From Hyphodiscus hymeniophilus (taxonomy: Eukaryota > Ascomycota > Leotiomycetes > Helotiales > Hyphodiscaceae): DNA of 64,000 nt. Shown here piece by piece: positions 32,799-44,297 of the stretch. Every line of letters begins with the position of its first letter. The first letter of the stretch is position 1. The DNA lies in assembly GCA_016508695.1 (NCBI GenBank), contig VNKQ01000016.1, positions 744,001-808,000 of the forward strand. Direction: 5' to 3'. The notes under the pieces are model-generated. The model was given only the letters and a program-made list of their open reading frames with translations, did not search any database and had not been told where the DNA came from. The translations under genes were made by a program, and so were the position numbers.

Positions 32799-33408
32799 AT
32801 GGCTCCAACAGAGGCAACGATCCTCTCAGCCTTCCTCCTCCCGCCGGCTCCTCTCCCAAGCCTAATCTCCCTTCAAGCCTTCACTGCGCTCTTCCCTCGT
32901 GCCCAGCAATCCTCCCCAAAGTTAGGATTCTGTACCGCGATCTGCAACACCAACGTTCCAAGCTCGTTGATGCGGTTGCCCACAATATAGCTGCTGAAGT
33001 CAAGCGCGGAAATGCACAACGGCGCGCTGTAATACGGGTACGAAGAGCTGCAGGACGAGAAGAACAGGATGATGAGGTTGATGTTGAAACTGCGGTATGT
33101 CCTGCTTTGTTGGTTCCGGAAGAGATCTTCGTGCTGACAGTGCATAGCTTTTTGGTTCTACGTCAAACTTTCCACTGAGCAATCCGCATACCTTGAAGTC
33201 TGTGATTCCAGATCTGGAGATCGCAGCGGAGGAAGTGGAGGACGAGGTACGCAGACTGGATGAAGAGGCCGAGGCGCTACTGGAGGAGATGAGGATTACG
33301 ATTGGGAGCTTAAGTGATCTGAGGTATGGACGGTTGGCAAATGGACAGCTCCGAGAGCAGGTTCTGGAAGGCCTTGAAAGAATAGAGAGCGCGTGCAAGA
33401 AGACTTGA
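32799..33408 (+). CDS. CNL2: Kinetochore CCAN subunit Cnl2/Nkp2, with a -1 frame change at a slippery heptamer
   Basis: Two exons, 32799-33094 and 33148-33408 (53-bp intron). The N-terminal frame reads MAPTEATILSAFLLPPAPLP and SLQAFTALFPRAQQSSPK, as expected of the Cnl2/NKP2 family. After codon AAG at 32919-32921 the 0 frame is non-homologous. The -1 frame from 32921 reads VRILYRDLQHQRSKLVDAV and AAEVKRGNAQRRAVIRVRR, then LFGSTSNFPLS and DLRYGRLANGQL, to the stop at 33408; about 185 aa in total. The change falls exactly at c915-g921 (C CCA AAG), an X XXY YYZ heptamer in the right phase. There is no room for an intron. Either a base is missing from the sequence, the gene carries a frameshift mutation, or translation shifts. 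Nkp2/Cnl2 pairs with Nkp1 next to COMA in the inner kinetochore. Confidence 0.78.
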
Positions 33409-34313
33409 AGGGTCGCTGTCTGCACACGGATTTTTGTATTTGGACTTGGGAGTTTGGAGTTTGATACCCAATGGACAACAGACAGTGGACGATCGGCAAT
33501 GGGTAATGAATATATGATTGATTACTACTAAGGTTTTCGCGCTCTGATCCGCCGTCCTTCTCCTCGTCTCTTTCGTCCCGAACAGAATATTCACTAAACC
33601 CCGTTCTGCTGTTACGACAACCTTTCTAGCAGTTTGATTTATCGTCTTCCGGGCATCCAGACCTCCTGTAGCGCACTAAATAAACATTCATCATAATTCA
33701 CATAGTGAATGCAAAATATTTGAGAAAGCACTGCTGGGTGTTTCGGGATTGTGCCGTGGCATACATTGAGTGGCTATTTGTATCTCGGTTTCGAGTTGAT
33801 TATGCTTTTTCGGATTCATTTCTAGTACATGACATCCCCGTTCAATGATATCGGCAAGTCAGCAACTCTGGCATCAAGGAAGGTTTCACATCTGACCCCG
33901 CGGCATTGCTAAACTAGGTAAAATTCGCAGTGGAACGACGGAATAATAGCAATCCTGATATTGACGGTAATTTTGCTCGTGTTATGATGTCTCAATCTTG
34001 CAGTACGGCGCCTTAATCGTGTTGTCGTGGTTTTCCTCAATTGATTGATATTTTAGATAAGTAACAGGCGCTGGTGCAAGATATGTAAAGAAATAGCGCC
34101 ACTGGGCGAGAACAGTTTGTTATTAGGACAAAATACGATGTGATTATGATTGATAACTATGTAACTGTCTTTGAGCCCAGCTTTGGACCTACGCTCTTTC
34201 CTTTCGCGCAATCCAGAACGTTCCTGTGCAAAATACCCTCCTAGAGACCAATGTTATGGACATTTGCGCACCAGATGTCCGCTTCAACACACCACATTTA
34301 CTATGGAAAACCG
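33409..34313. other. Intergenic 0.9 kb between convergent genes
   Basis: 3' flanks of CNL2 (+) and the ER-type membrane protein gene (-); AT-rich. No coding segment, RNA gene or repeat was recognised. Confidence 0.5.
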
Positions 34314-35200
34314 TCAGTAACCGATCCCATCTCCTGGTGGAGCACCAACACGTACCCTAGCTGCTGGAGCAGGAGCACCTCCGGCTGGGCGTCCGGCTTG
34401 AGGTCCGAGAGTCCTCTTGCTCCTAGACCAGGGGTTAGCATAAACATCCTCTTACATTAAACCTGTATTACTTACATGATGTTTCTGCTAACGAATGAGA
34501 TGCCGATCATGAACATCCAGCTTGGAACGACAGCGAAGATCCAGAAGAAATAGCCAATGGGAACAGCGAGTCCATACTGAGCGAGCTGTCCGTCGAATGG
34601 GTGGAACCACCCTTCATAAGGGGTCGTCTCTTTCCACGACTGAGTAGCGTGGAGATCGGTGAAGGTCTTGACATTAGTAGTGGTGCTGTTCAAGGTGAGG
34701 ATTCGGACATCGACGGGGGCAGGCTTGGCCGCGACGTTCATGATCCACAGAGTAGGTGGACCGGTACCCCAGGCACTGCAGAGAACAGGCTGAGCTTCAC
34801 AGTCGAGATATCCCAGATGAGGGGCAGTAGGATTTGCAGCGAACAAGATGGCGGTCTCATTGTAAGCCTTCTCGACGGTCTCGCATCGGCCAAAGCAGGT
34901 CTTGTTGCCTCCAGTGATCAGAACCCACCATTCCTCTGGTTTCGAGCTGGCTGGCTTGACGCTTGATCGGATTGTCTCCTCCCAAGACTCCAGGGTCAAG
35001 ATATTGAGAGCATTTCCTCCGACCTTGGCAGTCGCAGCATTGATGTCAACCGTATGAGGTTTGCTCGGATTGGGGATGTAGGATGAGATTTTATCGAAGT
35101 AGTATTGCGCCTGCGCTTTAGCTTGCTCAAGAGGAGATTCTTGTTGGGTAGCAGCTGCGAGGAGGGGAAGAGCGAGAAGGGTTGCTAATGAGAAGCGCAT
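34314..35200 (-). CDS. Conserved fungal membrane protein with signal peptide, probably ER
   Basis: Exons 35200-34476 and 34422-34314 (53-bp intron); 277 aa. Met at 35200 gives a clear signal peptide (MRFSLATLLALPLLAAATQQ); the frame is open to a further Met at 35305, but that would bury it. The luminal domain (about 20-210) resembles a thioredoxin-like fold: KPEEWWVLITGGNKTCFGRC carries a C-x3-C pair, with a later pair near YLDCEAQPVLCSAWG. A single membrane helix, GYFFWIFAVVPSWMFMIGIS, follows, then a short Gly/Pro/Ala/Arg tail (AGRPAGGAPAPAA). I know this as a hypothetical fungal protein only. A GTACGT donor just after the Ala run could give a different last exon, so the extreme C-terminus is uncertain. 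Confidence 0.75.
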
Positions 35201-35666
35201 GATTGCGATTGTGGTGAAGGTGTTATCGGAATAGGATCGGTGTCTGCTAAGCTGCGCGTGGAGCTCAATATGGCGCAGATAATGCGATCCGAGAAGACGG
35301 GACAAATGTCAAGGAGAGACTAGAGGATGCAGAATACAAAAAGGCGGTGGTGATGATTACAAAAGATGTAAAGTAAACACTCCCAGATCAGTAGGTGGCC
35401 AGATGGAGGATGGAATGGGAGATGGATGGTCGAGGAGAGAAGGCAGCAGAAGCCACCAATCCAATCCGGCCTGGAGATTAGGTGGTTGGTAGCGCGATCT
35501 AAGCGATGGGGTATAGCACGTGATGAAGAATGAAGCGGGGAAGCTGAAATGGAGAACGATTGGCAGAATCTAGTAGCGGCTCCACTCCTCGATAAGATTG
35601 TGAAAGTTGAACTTTTTTTTGAAGCGATTTCTCCCAAGGTCCAAGGCAAGGCGCAAGAGCCACACC
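35201..35666. promoter_or_regulatory. Divergent promoter region, ER-type protein / RRP12
   Basis: The start codons at 35200 (-) and 35667 (+) face away from each other across 466 bp. The 35320-35685 minus frame crosses it but has no recognisable domain. Confidence 0.45.
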
Positions 35667-38600
35667 ATGGAGCCAACAGACTCAATCAAGATGTCTCTCT
35701 CAGAGAAGCTTGACAAGATCCGCTCGCCGAAGCTTCAAAATCAGCATCAGGTAATAACCCACTTACCGCCGATACGAAAGCTTGCTAACCACACATTCAG
35801 ACTGCCATTGTATTGTCTGCTGTGGAAGATACTCTGCGGGATCAAAATTCGGAAACCTCCCCAACAGCTTATTTTGCAGCTCTCCTCGCACTTCTCCGAC
35901 AGTCAGTTTCTTCCACAGGCACTGTTAATAAAGACCTAGCAACTTCTGTTGTCTACCTCCTCGATGTCGTTACTCCATACGCTCCCCAACCTCTCCTTCG
36001 CTCAAAGTTCTCCCAAATCCTGACGAACATCGCCCCAGCTTTGACTCTACCGGAAGCAGATGCGCCTCTTCTCAGACCTTCAATAGGATGTCTGGAATCA
36101 CTCTTAGTCGCGCAGGATTCGGTGGCATGGGAACTTTCACAAACGCAAATTGGGCCGCGACGAGCTATGGCCGGACTGCTAAACTTGGCGGTGGATCACA
36201 GACCGAAAATCAGAAAGCGGGCTCAAGATGCACTTATGAAAGTGTTAAAGAACCCTCCTCCGAGCCCCTCCCTAGATCATCCAGCGGCAGATATGTGTGC
36301 GGAAACTGCACTGAAAAGTCTCAGCGATCTTGCAACCAAGTCAAGTCAGGCGAAGAAACAGAGGAAGAGCGGTACCACCGAACATGAACCAGCATTGATA
36401 CATTCCTTGCAACTGGTGAAGACTGTAGCAGCAGCGTCGGGAGGTTGGCCTAGCAAGAAGATCGAAGCGCTGTGTGAAGTCCTCTTGAATATATCGAGAT
36501 CGAGCAACGAATATTTGACAATGTCCGCTTTCGAGGTGTTTGAGATTATATTCGAAGGAATGGCGGACGAGGTTGCGTCTTCAAAACTTCCACGCCTTTT
36601 AGAAGTAATATCTGAGCTACGACCCTCTCAAAATGATTCGCAACTTTTACCACCTTGGATCGCTGTCTTGTCAAGAGGTTATGATGTTTCATCTCAGATT
36701 GAACCCGAGGAGACCTTCCAGAAATTACCAGAGTTGTTTACGATGATAGCAGACTTTTTGTCCTCTTCGTCTCATAATATCCGCGTTTCGGCATCAGAAT
36801 GTTTAATTTCATTTATGGCGAATTGTATACCAGATACGGTTCTCCTTGAGCCCTCAATATTTGATGAGAAAGTCCTCGAAAAGCTCGGTCGGTCTGCAGT
36901 CGATTTGTTGAGTATCAAATACCAGGCAGCATGGATGGAGTCTTTCAATGTTATGGGAGCTATGTTTGACGGACTAAGATGGAGAGCGGACCCAATATTA
37001 TCAGATGTTGTTAAGACCATTGGTGAACTCCGTGGAAATGACTCCTTTACCGGGAAGAAAGAAGCAGATGAAGTAATTGGCAAAGCAATCCGAGCCATGG
37101 GTCCAGCAAGCGTTCTCGACATCCTCCCCCTGAATCTCGCAAAACCAAAAGCTGGTCAACCTGGCCGAGCATGGCTGCTTCCAATTCTGCGCGACTATGT
37201 GAGCAATACAAACTTACGTCATTTCAGAGCAGAGTTCGTACCACTGAGCGAGCTGATGTTCCAAAGAGTCATCGACAACGGAGAAGCGGAAAAGACTATG
37301 GAAATAAAGATATTCGAAACTCTGGTTCAGCAAGTATGGGCGCTGCTACCCGGATATTGCGACCTGCCTCTTGATTTGACTGAATCTTTTGACCAAGGAT
37401 TCGCGGAAATGTTGTCTAATCTGCTTTACAAGCAAGTCGACTTGCGTTCAGATGTCTGTAGAGCACTCCAGACCTTGGTCGAGTCAAACAAAGCTATCGT
37501 AGGCATCGAGACAGAAGAGGACCTCGTGATGCAAAGCAGAGTCTCCAAAAAAGTTGCCCAGGAGAACCTCGACCATCTCTCAACTTTTGCGCCAAACATG
37601 CTAGCCGTCTTATTCAATGTTTACAGTCAGACACTCCCTCAGTATAGAAGCTATATCTTACGATGTATCAATGCTTTTCTAAGCATTGCTCCTGACCAGG
37701 AGCTTACAACAACATTCGAACGTGTCACAAAGATGCTAGAGTCGTCTCTTGCGGAGTCTGGCGCGCAAACACAAGCAGAGAAGCAGAAGCAGAAACAACA
37801 GAACGTCACCGACAAGATGCCACCCATGAGCCATACACTCATGGATTTGGTAATCACAGTATCGATCTATCTGCCTCGCGACAGCTTCAGCACCCTTTTC
37901 AGCATTGCATCACTCATCATAATCAAAGACGACGACCCTCAGCTACAAAAGAAATCATACAAGCTCATCCCACGTCTTGCCGAATCTTCTGAGGGTAAGC
38001 AAGCGTTACAAGAGCGTAGTGCTGAACTCCAACAGCTGCTTTTGAGTAGTGCGGAGAAAGTCTCAGCCCCTGCCAAAAGAGACCGTCTTTCTGCGATCTC
38101 TACACTCATCCCATTCCTTCCCAACGATTCACTACATTTCATCCCCGCCATACTCTCAGAAGTGGTAATATCCTGCAAAGAAGTCAACGAACGAGCCCGA
38201 ACCGCCGCCTTCGACCTCCTTATCCTCATGGGTGAGAAACTCGTCTCAGCATCCGGTTCCACAATCGACAATAGCAAAGTATCACACATGCCGGACGACG
38301 CACCCTCCGTGACAGCTAACCTCGAGGAGTATTTCACAATGGTCAGCGCCGGTCTAGCAGGCAGCACACCACACATGATCTCCGCCTCCATCACAGCCCT
38401 AACTCGAATCCTGTACCACTTCCGTGAATCCCTCGCTCCAGAAACTGTCACCGATCTCGTGCAGACCCTTGATCTCTTCCTCACATCCAACAATCGCGAG
38501 ATCGTACGAAGCGTGCTCGGGTTCGTGAAGGTCTGTGTCATCAGTCTACCCACCAGTCTCATGGCTCCCCGTCTCGCAACACTGATACCAAATCTCATGG

Positions 38601-39519
38601 TATGGAGCCACGAGCATAAGGCGCACTTCAAGGCCAAGGTTAAGCACATCCTGGAACGTATGATCCGGAGATTCGGTGTCGAGGAAGTCAACAAGAACTG
38701 CCCTGAAGATGACCGCAAACTTATTGCCAACATTCGCAAGACTAAGGAACGGAACAAGCGGCACAAAGAAGCCGCCAAAGTAGCTGGCGCGGACGACAGT
38801 GATGAAGAAGAGGGTGGGAAGAGAAAGGGGCGATTTGAAAGCGAGTACGATGAAGCCGTGTATGGAAGTGATGATTCTTCAGATGGCTCCGATGTCTCTG
38901 ATAACGAAGTCCTTGGGAAAAGCAAGAATAAAAAGGTTGCTAAAAAGGGTGGAAATACATATATAGTGGAAGACGAAGAGGAGCCTTTGGATCTCCTGGA
39001 TCGCAGAGCATTAGCTAACATATCTTCGACAAAACCGTTGAAGCAGAGGATGCCGGGAAAGACGAAAGCGAAGGTTGATCTGGATGGGAAATTGTTGTTT
39101 GGTGGTGATAGTGATGATGATGATGCGATGGTTATTGATACCCCTGCCGAGAAGAAGGACGAGGGTGGTGTCGATGCGTATGTTAGTGCGATTAAGGGGA
39201 GGGATGCGGTGCAGAGGGGTAGGGGTGGCAGATTGAAGTTCTCGAATAAGAGGGATAAGGGGGAGATGAAGAGATGGATGTTGATGAGGATGAGGTGCAG
39301 GCTGTTAAGCAGAAAATTGGCGGGAATTCGAGAGAGGGGTTCAGAGGTGGGAGAGCTGGGAGAGGTGGAAGGGGCAGAGGCAATTCGGGAGGGGGAATTA
39401 GCAGAGGTGGAATTGCTAATAGCAGAAGGGGTTTGGGTGAGGAGAAGAGACATGACGGCGGAGGACGTGGACGTGGTGGTAGAATCATGAAATCACCTCG
39501 AGGTAGAGGACGGAGGTAA
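35667..39519 (+). CDS. RRP12: Ribosome biogenesis factor Rrp12, with a frame break near the C-terminus
   Basis: Exons 35667-35750 and 35801-39490 (50-bp intron). The open frame gives 1257 aa. It begins MSLSEKLDKIRSPKLQNQHQ-TAIVLSAVEDTL, the Rrp12 N-terminus. HEAT-like helical repeats cover most of the protein, including the NUC173 region (about 360-560). An acidic/Lys-rich tail follows (SDEEEGGKRKGRFESEYDEA, then DSDDDDAMVIDTP). Rrp12 is a karyopherin-like export and maturation factor for both ribosomal subunits, acting in nucleolus and nucleus. At 39269-39273 the family-like reading (GRLKFSNKRDKGEMK) jumps to the -1 frame (EMDVDEDEVQAVKQKIGGN), whose RGG-rich tail ends at 39519; the 0 frame instead yields an atypical Arg/Glu/Met-rich tail ending at 39490. 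Confidence 0.9.
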
Positions 39520-39831
39520 ATTCAAAGGCAGGATTCCAGGAATAAAAGGCTTTCAAATTCGTACGGCAATGCACGAAATGGAGTATTGCTGATGTAATTT
39601 TAATTCGTCGTTCAAGCGAGGGCGTTTTATACATACAATCCTAGCGGCGTGCATGTTAAGATACATTATCTCCGGTTTGCGAAAGAAGCTGTGCTTATGT
39701 CCCTATAAGTATCCCTGAAGTAAAGTGTGATTGATCTGTATTGTCTACCAATTCTACGCTTAGGCTGAAAGTGCTCTCCTTATTCACAGAGATGGTACTC
39801 GATTCATAATGATTACCAAACCTCCCTATGC
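39520..39831. other. Intergenic 312 bp between convergent RRP12 and SDR genes
   Basis: Only 3' flanking sequence; nothing else seen. Confidence 0.5.
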
Positions 39832-40922
39832 CTAGTAAAACTGCAAAGGACATTTGCCCAACTCAGCGCCCATCTTCTCCTTCACAATCTCCCTCGTCAA
39901 CGTCATCAACTGCTCTTCCAGTCCCTCCTTCTGATACAAGGCATTCCCCTCCTCCGGAATAGCTGGGGGGCAAATGTACTGTCCACTCTTTTGCGTCTTC
40001 GTCGCTGCAAACATCGAACTGACACAACCCATCCACAGATCTTTCTTGAACGGCTTCATACCCGCACTCATCGCATACCCAGCTACCGGGTATGGCTCAT
40101 GGATGGCTTCGGTGCTCATCTTCGTCTCGACGAATCCAGGATGAACACTGTTGGCCAGGATCGTTGGGCATCGAGCGGTCAGGTGCTTGGCGAGGTATTT
40201 CATATACAGCATCTGGGCGAGCTTCGAACGCCCGTATTGCCCGTTTGGTCCAAGATCGGTGTTGAGTTCCGAGAGGGAGGAGAAAGAACAGTCCGAAGGC
40301 GTGCCCTGATGAGCATTGGAACCAAGGCAGACAATACGAACTGTGTTGCCATCCGAAGCGGTCTTCTTCAATAAAGGAAGCAGATGACTCGTCAAGATCA
40401 CATGGCCAAAATGATTGACAGCCATATGACGATCGACTCCATTCTCGGCGATCTGATAAGTCATGATTCCCCTCGCCGCATCGTTGATCAGGATATCCAG
40501 TCTGTCTGTAGAGTCTGAAATTTTCTTCGCCGTCTCAGTAACAGCCTTCCAATCTCCAACCTCACATTGCAAGAAAGTTACTTTCTTGGCCTTCTCATCT
40601 CCAAGGTCCGAGGAGATTGACTTCAAGGCCTCATCGAAAGCTGATTGAGATCGGGAGATTATGAAGAGTTTGGAGAGATTATGGGACAGGAGCGTATGGC
40701 TGCATCCATATCCGATTCTAGAAGGGAGTCAACAATGCTGAATGAAGTAAAGGTGTGGCTGGTTGATTACCCTCTGGAACCGCCTGTGATAACAGCGACT
40801 TTCCCGGAAAGATCGGGGACTTCCTCCAGTGAGAACTGATGTTCTTTACTTGGGAGACTATGGGCGACTCCGCCAAAATTTTCAGCGATTGTTGACTTGA
40901 CTGTATTCACAATACTCGCCAT
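39832..40922 (-). CDS. Short-chain dehydrogenase/reductase, retinol-dehydrogenase-like
   Basis: Exons 40922-40771 and 40717-39832 (53-bp intron); 345 aa. The nucleotide-binding motif TGGSRGIG is rebuilt across the splice. INDAARG replaces the common NNAG. Catalytic Ser sits in VCLGSNAH, and YGRSK gives the Tyr-x3-Lys pair. Length and motif spacing fit classical SDRs of the WWOX/retinol dehydrogenase-like group that act on lipophilic carbonyls; the substrate cannot be read from sequence. The first residues (MASIVNTVKSTIAENFGG) were taken as the start; an in-frame Met at 41027 would add 35 residues (FHLSFPILSLKRIQL...) that could be a mitochondrial leader. Confidence 0.85.
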
Positions 40923-41603
40923 TGTGGGCTGATTGGAATACTGTCTGAAAGGATTGAGGACGGAACGGGTTTCTAATTGAAGTTGAATTCGTTTGAGACT
41001 TAGTATTGGAAATGAGAGGTGAAACATGAAGGAAGATTGCAGTAATGAGATGTGAGTTTTAAAATCAAGATAGAGTTCGGGTTACACGAGTTCGTGTGCC
41101 GCTTCTTCCTCTCCATGAGTCCATGACGATGATGATGTAAATGACTTTTGCGTAAGAAAATGTTTAGAAAACGTGCGAAAGACTTCAAGAAATGCTTCAA
41201 ATGAACTCAATTCCTAATCAAAGAGATTGCAACACCACAGAAGATAATAGGTCGGATGCTCATGGGGAATTAAGAAAATGTCACCTATAAATTGATCGAG
41301 TTGAGAGTATATGTCACGTGACGGACTTGTGATGTAATTTTTCTTGTTCAAGTCGTCTTCGACACCGAGAGGAGATTGGAGGAGAAGTTTAAGGAGTATT
41401 CAATAAGTATGGAGAAGAATCGTTCAGCTATACTGAGCTATAAAGCAGTCAAGCGGATAGTTCATCGTTACGGTTTACGAAAGTATCGTTTAACAAGGCA
41501 AATGATTCATTTCTTGCATCTAAAAGCTTCGGATCCTGTCAATAAAGCCTTTTCCGTCCCCTCTCCTCGTGGATAACAAGCGAATCCCGCTGGACAAAAT
41601 CCT
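40923..41603. other. Intergenic 0.7 kb, AT-rich
   Basis: Promoter side of the SDR gene and 3' side of the MFS gene, both minus. The small plus frame 41376-41576 has no family likeness. Confidence 0.5.
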
Positions 41604-44297
41604 TTATGCCAAAGATTTGGGGATCGCTTCCTCGATATGTGTGACTTCCTGTTTTGTAGGATCGTTACCATCATAATGAATTTGCTTCTCTACAGCCAAG
41701 ACGACGTCGTCTGCCAAGTTCTTGTCTTCGAATACTATTGGATATATCATTAGCACGATTTACAGTGCGGATGATATAAAAGTTAAGCAGGAGTACTTAC
41801 AGAATGCCAATTCCTCCAACGTGCGGTTATAAGTCTCTGGGTAGAAGAAGTAGACAAAAATGACCTCGACGGCAATCCAGCCACAGTAGATTGCGAGGTA
41901 CTTCCAAGTGATTGCTTTCAGGGCAATAGGATTGACATATGTCGAAAAGAATCTACAAAGCCGGAAGTCAGCAAAAGTGTCAACTAGGGTAGAGGTGGAA
42001 GTCGAATTGTGCAGGAGATTTTGGCGATTTGGACAATTCAGACTCGAAAGAGCTTTCACTGGTCCTTCAGTAGCAGCCTGCTGAGAAAAGCAATCCTCCA
42101 ATATATGCAATGCGAGACTAGGAATCCTGCTTACGCGGCACCTCGTCCGAAGAACTGCTCAACAGCGATACCACGCGATCTCTCCGCGAATGGAAATAGC
42201 TCCACGAGGTAAGCTATGAGCCCGAGGTTAGTAAACAAACTTTCATAATATGATACAAGTGGTTAGGTACTTACTGTACGTCAATGCGTTGTTTCCGATC
42301 TGGTATGCCGGAGTGTATGCGTAGATGAAGAACAAAACAGCGATCGCAGCTGAGTTGTTCTTCTTGTCATGGGCGCTTGCACTGAGTACTTGCTGCATAG
42401 AGACAGTCCAACCAATGAAAATGAGTAACATGCTAATCGTACAGAGGAGAAACATCTTTCTGCGAGGAAATCGTGTCACCACCAACGATGCGACTGTTGC
42501 AGTGATTAGGGACCAACACTGATTGCTCATGTTGATTCTAGTCTTCGCATATGTCGTGTTGAAGCCAATCATGCTAAGGATGGTACTCAGATAGTAACTT
42601 CCGGTGTTAGCGGTTGGAGCGGTTGTAGCTTGTGCGGTCTGTGAACTTACGAAATGAGTGTGTTTCCAGACCACTATCAGTTCATTAGCATGTAAATTGG
42701 TAGAAACCTGAGAGAAAGCACAGAGTATAGGAGCATGTCTCAGAAGCAGTGGTACCTGGACGTATGTCTCAAGAGCTCGGCTCCTCAACTTTGAAGCCCT
42801 CAAATGAAGGACTGGCATATCAGCAGGAGAATGAGACGTACCTGCGTGAAGAGGCCCATTGCGGAAGCAATGAATACACGGCGACGCATACCGGCCGTTC
42901 GAAGCATGTCCATCCAAGATAATTTGGCGTTCTCGAGTTCGATCTTTATAGTCGTCTCAATTTGAGCCATTTCGGCACGTACTAAAACACTCTCTCTATC
43001 TCCCTCGGCCTGTACCGAAGCAAGAGTTAGTGGAGAGGGATACAGAGCTTGTAAATTTTGTGCCCAAGTTTTGTAAAGAACTAAAATTGCCGTTGTTGAG
43101 AGTTGACTCACATGGTACTTCACCAGGATGTCGAATGCCTCTTCGCGACGATCCTTGCTGATTAGATAACGGGGACTTTCCGGAAGGAAGCTGGGACTCA
43201 TTAGCCTCGGTTGGCAAAGCACAAAAGAGGCTCTTACAAGACAAAGGCAATCTGCAAAATAGAGGGGAAGCATTGTAATAGAGATGGAATGCGCCATGCC
43301 CAGTTCCCAGTAATTTCAGCGGTTCTTAGCGCAATAGCTGCTGCAATGACTGCTCCGATAAAGTAAGAAGCGTTGAAGAGAGATGTCATTATAGGGCGTT
43401 CTTTCGGGTAGGCCAGCTCTCCAATCATTGCTGATCCTGATACGATGCAAAAGACGATTCCAAATCCAAGTAGCATTCGAGCCACAATACTGCAAGAAAA
43501 CTCGAAGTTAGCATTGCTGGTTTTGCAAAGCGAAGGAAAGGTGGGTATGGTTTACACGCGTGAGAAATGTCTTGTAAAGGGGATCATATCCCAGAGCTCC
43601 TGTGACCTGGACGGGGGAGAGCACTTACTACATGGCGACGTGTTGTGCAAATCCTTGGAGTAATGCACCAATAACCATGAGAATCGACCCCATCATGATA
43701 GACCAGCGTCTGCCAAACGATTGATTGACATAGGGAGCAAATGGAACGGCGAGGATGGCACCAAGGGAGTAAGAGGCATTGATAATACCCAGAAGGTCAG
43801 GCTACTCATCTAATTAGCATCGTTGATAGCTGAGCCTTCCAGGAGTTTGAGGGTCTGAACGATGTGCCGCAACTCAGAGAACAGAATACAATCCTTCTCA
43901 GACAGCTCAAAGCTCCCAAACTCTCTCACAAGAACGGATCTCCAGCACTGATAAACTTACAGCGACAGATGCTGTGTGACTGACTGGGTCTTTGTACCCA
44001 TTTCCGAAGTCTGAAAGAGTTATAGTATCCCAAGGCAGTGGGGAAGAGGCACTCACAAGTGTTGAAAGGCGGAATGAATTGCAGGGCGTTGATCAATTGT
44101 GAGTCAAATCCGGATGTCATCTCAATTCCCATACATGATGGAAACAGTATGAGGTAGAGCATACGCAGATTGGGTTTTTTATACCATGGTACCTTGTCCT
44201 CATCGACAATGCGTGTGAGGATTGGATCAGAGGTGCCGTCGACGTGGCTGATAATACCCATCTTCGCGGTTTTCAATACAGACTCGAAGAATTTCAA
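41604..44297 (-). CDS. MFS sugar transporter, lactose-permease-like
   Basis: Eleven exons: 44297-44057, 44010-43961, 43801-43629, 43489-43238, 43190-43112, 43009-42842, 42673-42651 (23 nt), 42597-42275, 42213-42135, 41952-41801 and 41734-41604; 556 aa, the size of a 12-helix sugar porter. The cytoplasmic N-terminus ends at MLYLILFPSCMGIEMTSGFD. Sugar-porter signatures are NQSFGRRWS after helix 2, FLPESPRYLISKDRREEAFD after helix 6 and PETYNRTLEELAFLFEDKN at the end. The mini-exon WSGNTLIS restores helix 7. The form is that of the Lac12/lactose-permease and hexose transporter group, so a proton-coupled plasma-membrane uptake role is likely; the sugar is unknown. Several introns exceed 100 bp, longer than elsewhere in the window. 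Confidence 0.85.

Noticed and set aside
39269..39273. Programmed frameshift as explanation for the RRP12 break
   Set aside because: No X XXY YYZ heptamer sits at the switch point; a deletion or 8-bp duplication is simpler.
37939..39453. 504-codon minus-strand frame opposite RRP12
   Set aside because: It is the antisense shadow of the RRP12 3' half; its translation is Ser/Leu/Pro low-complexity and it has no start context or domain.
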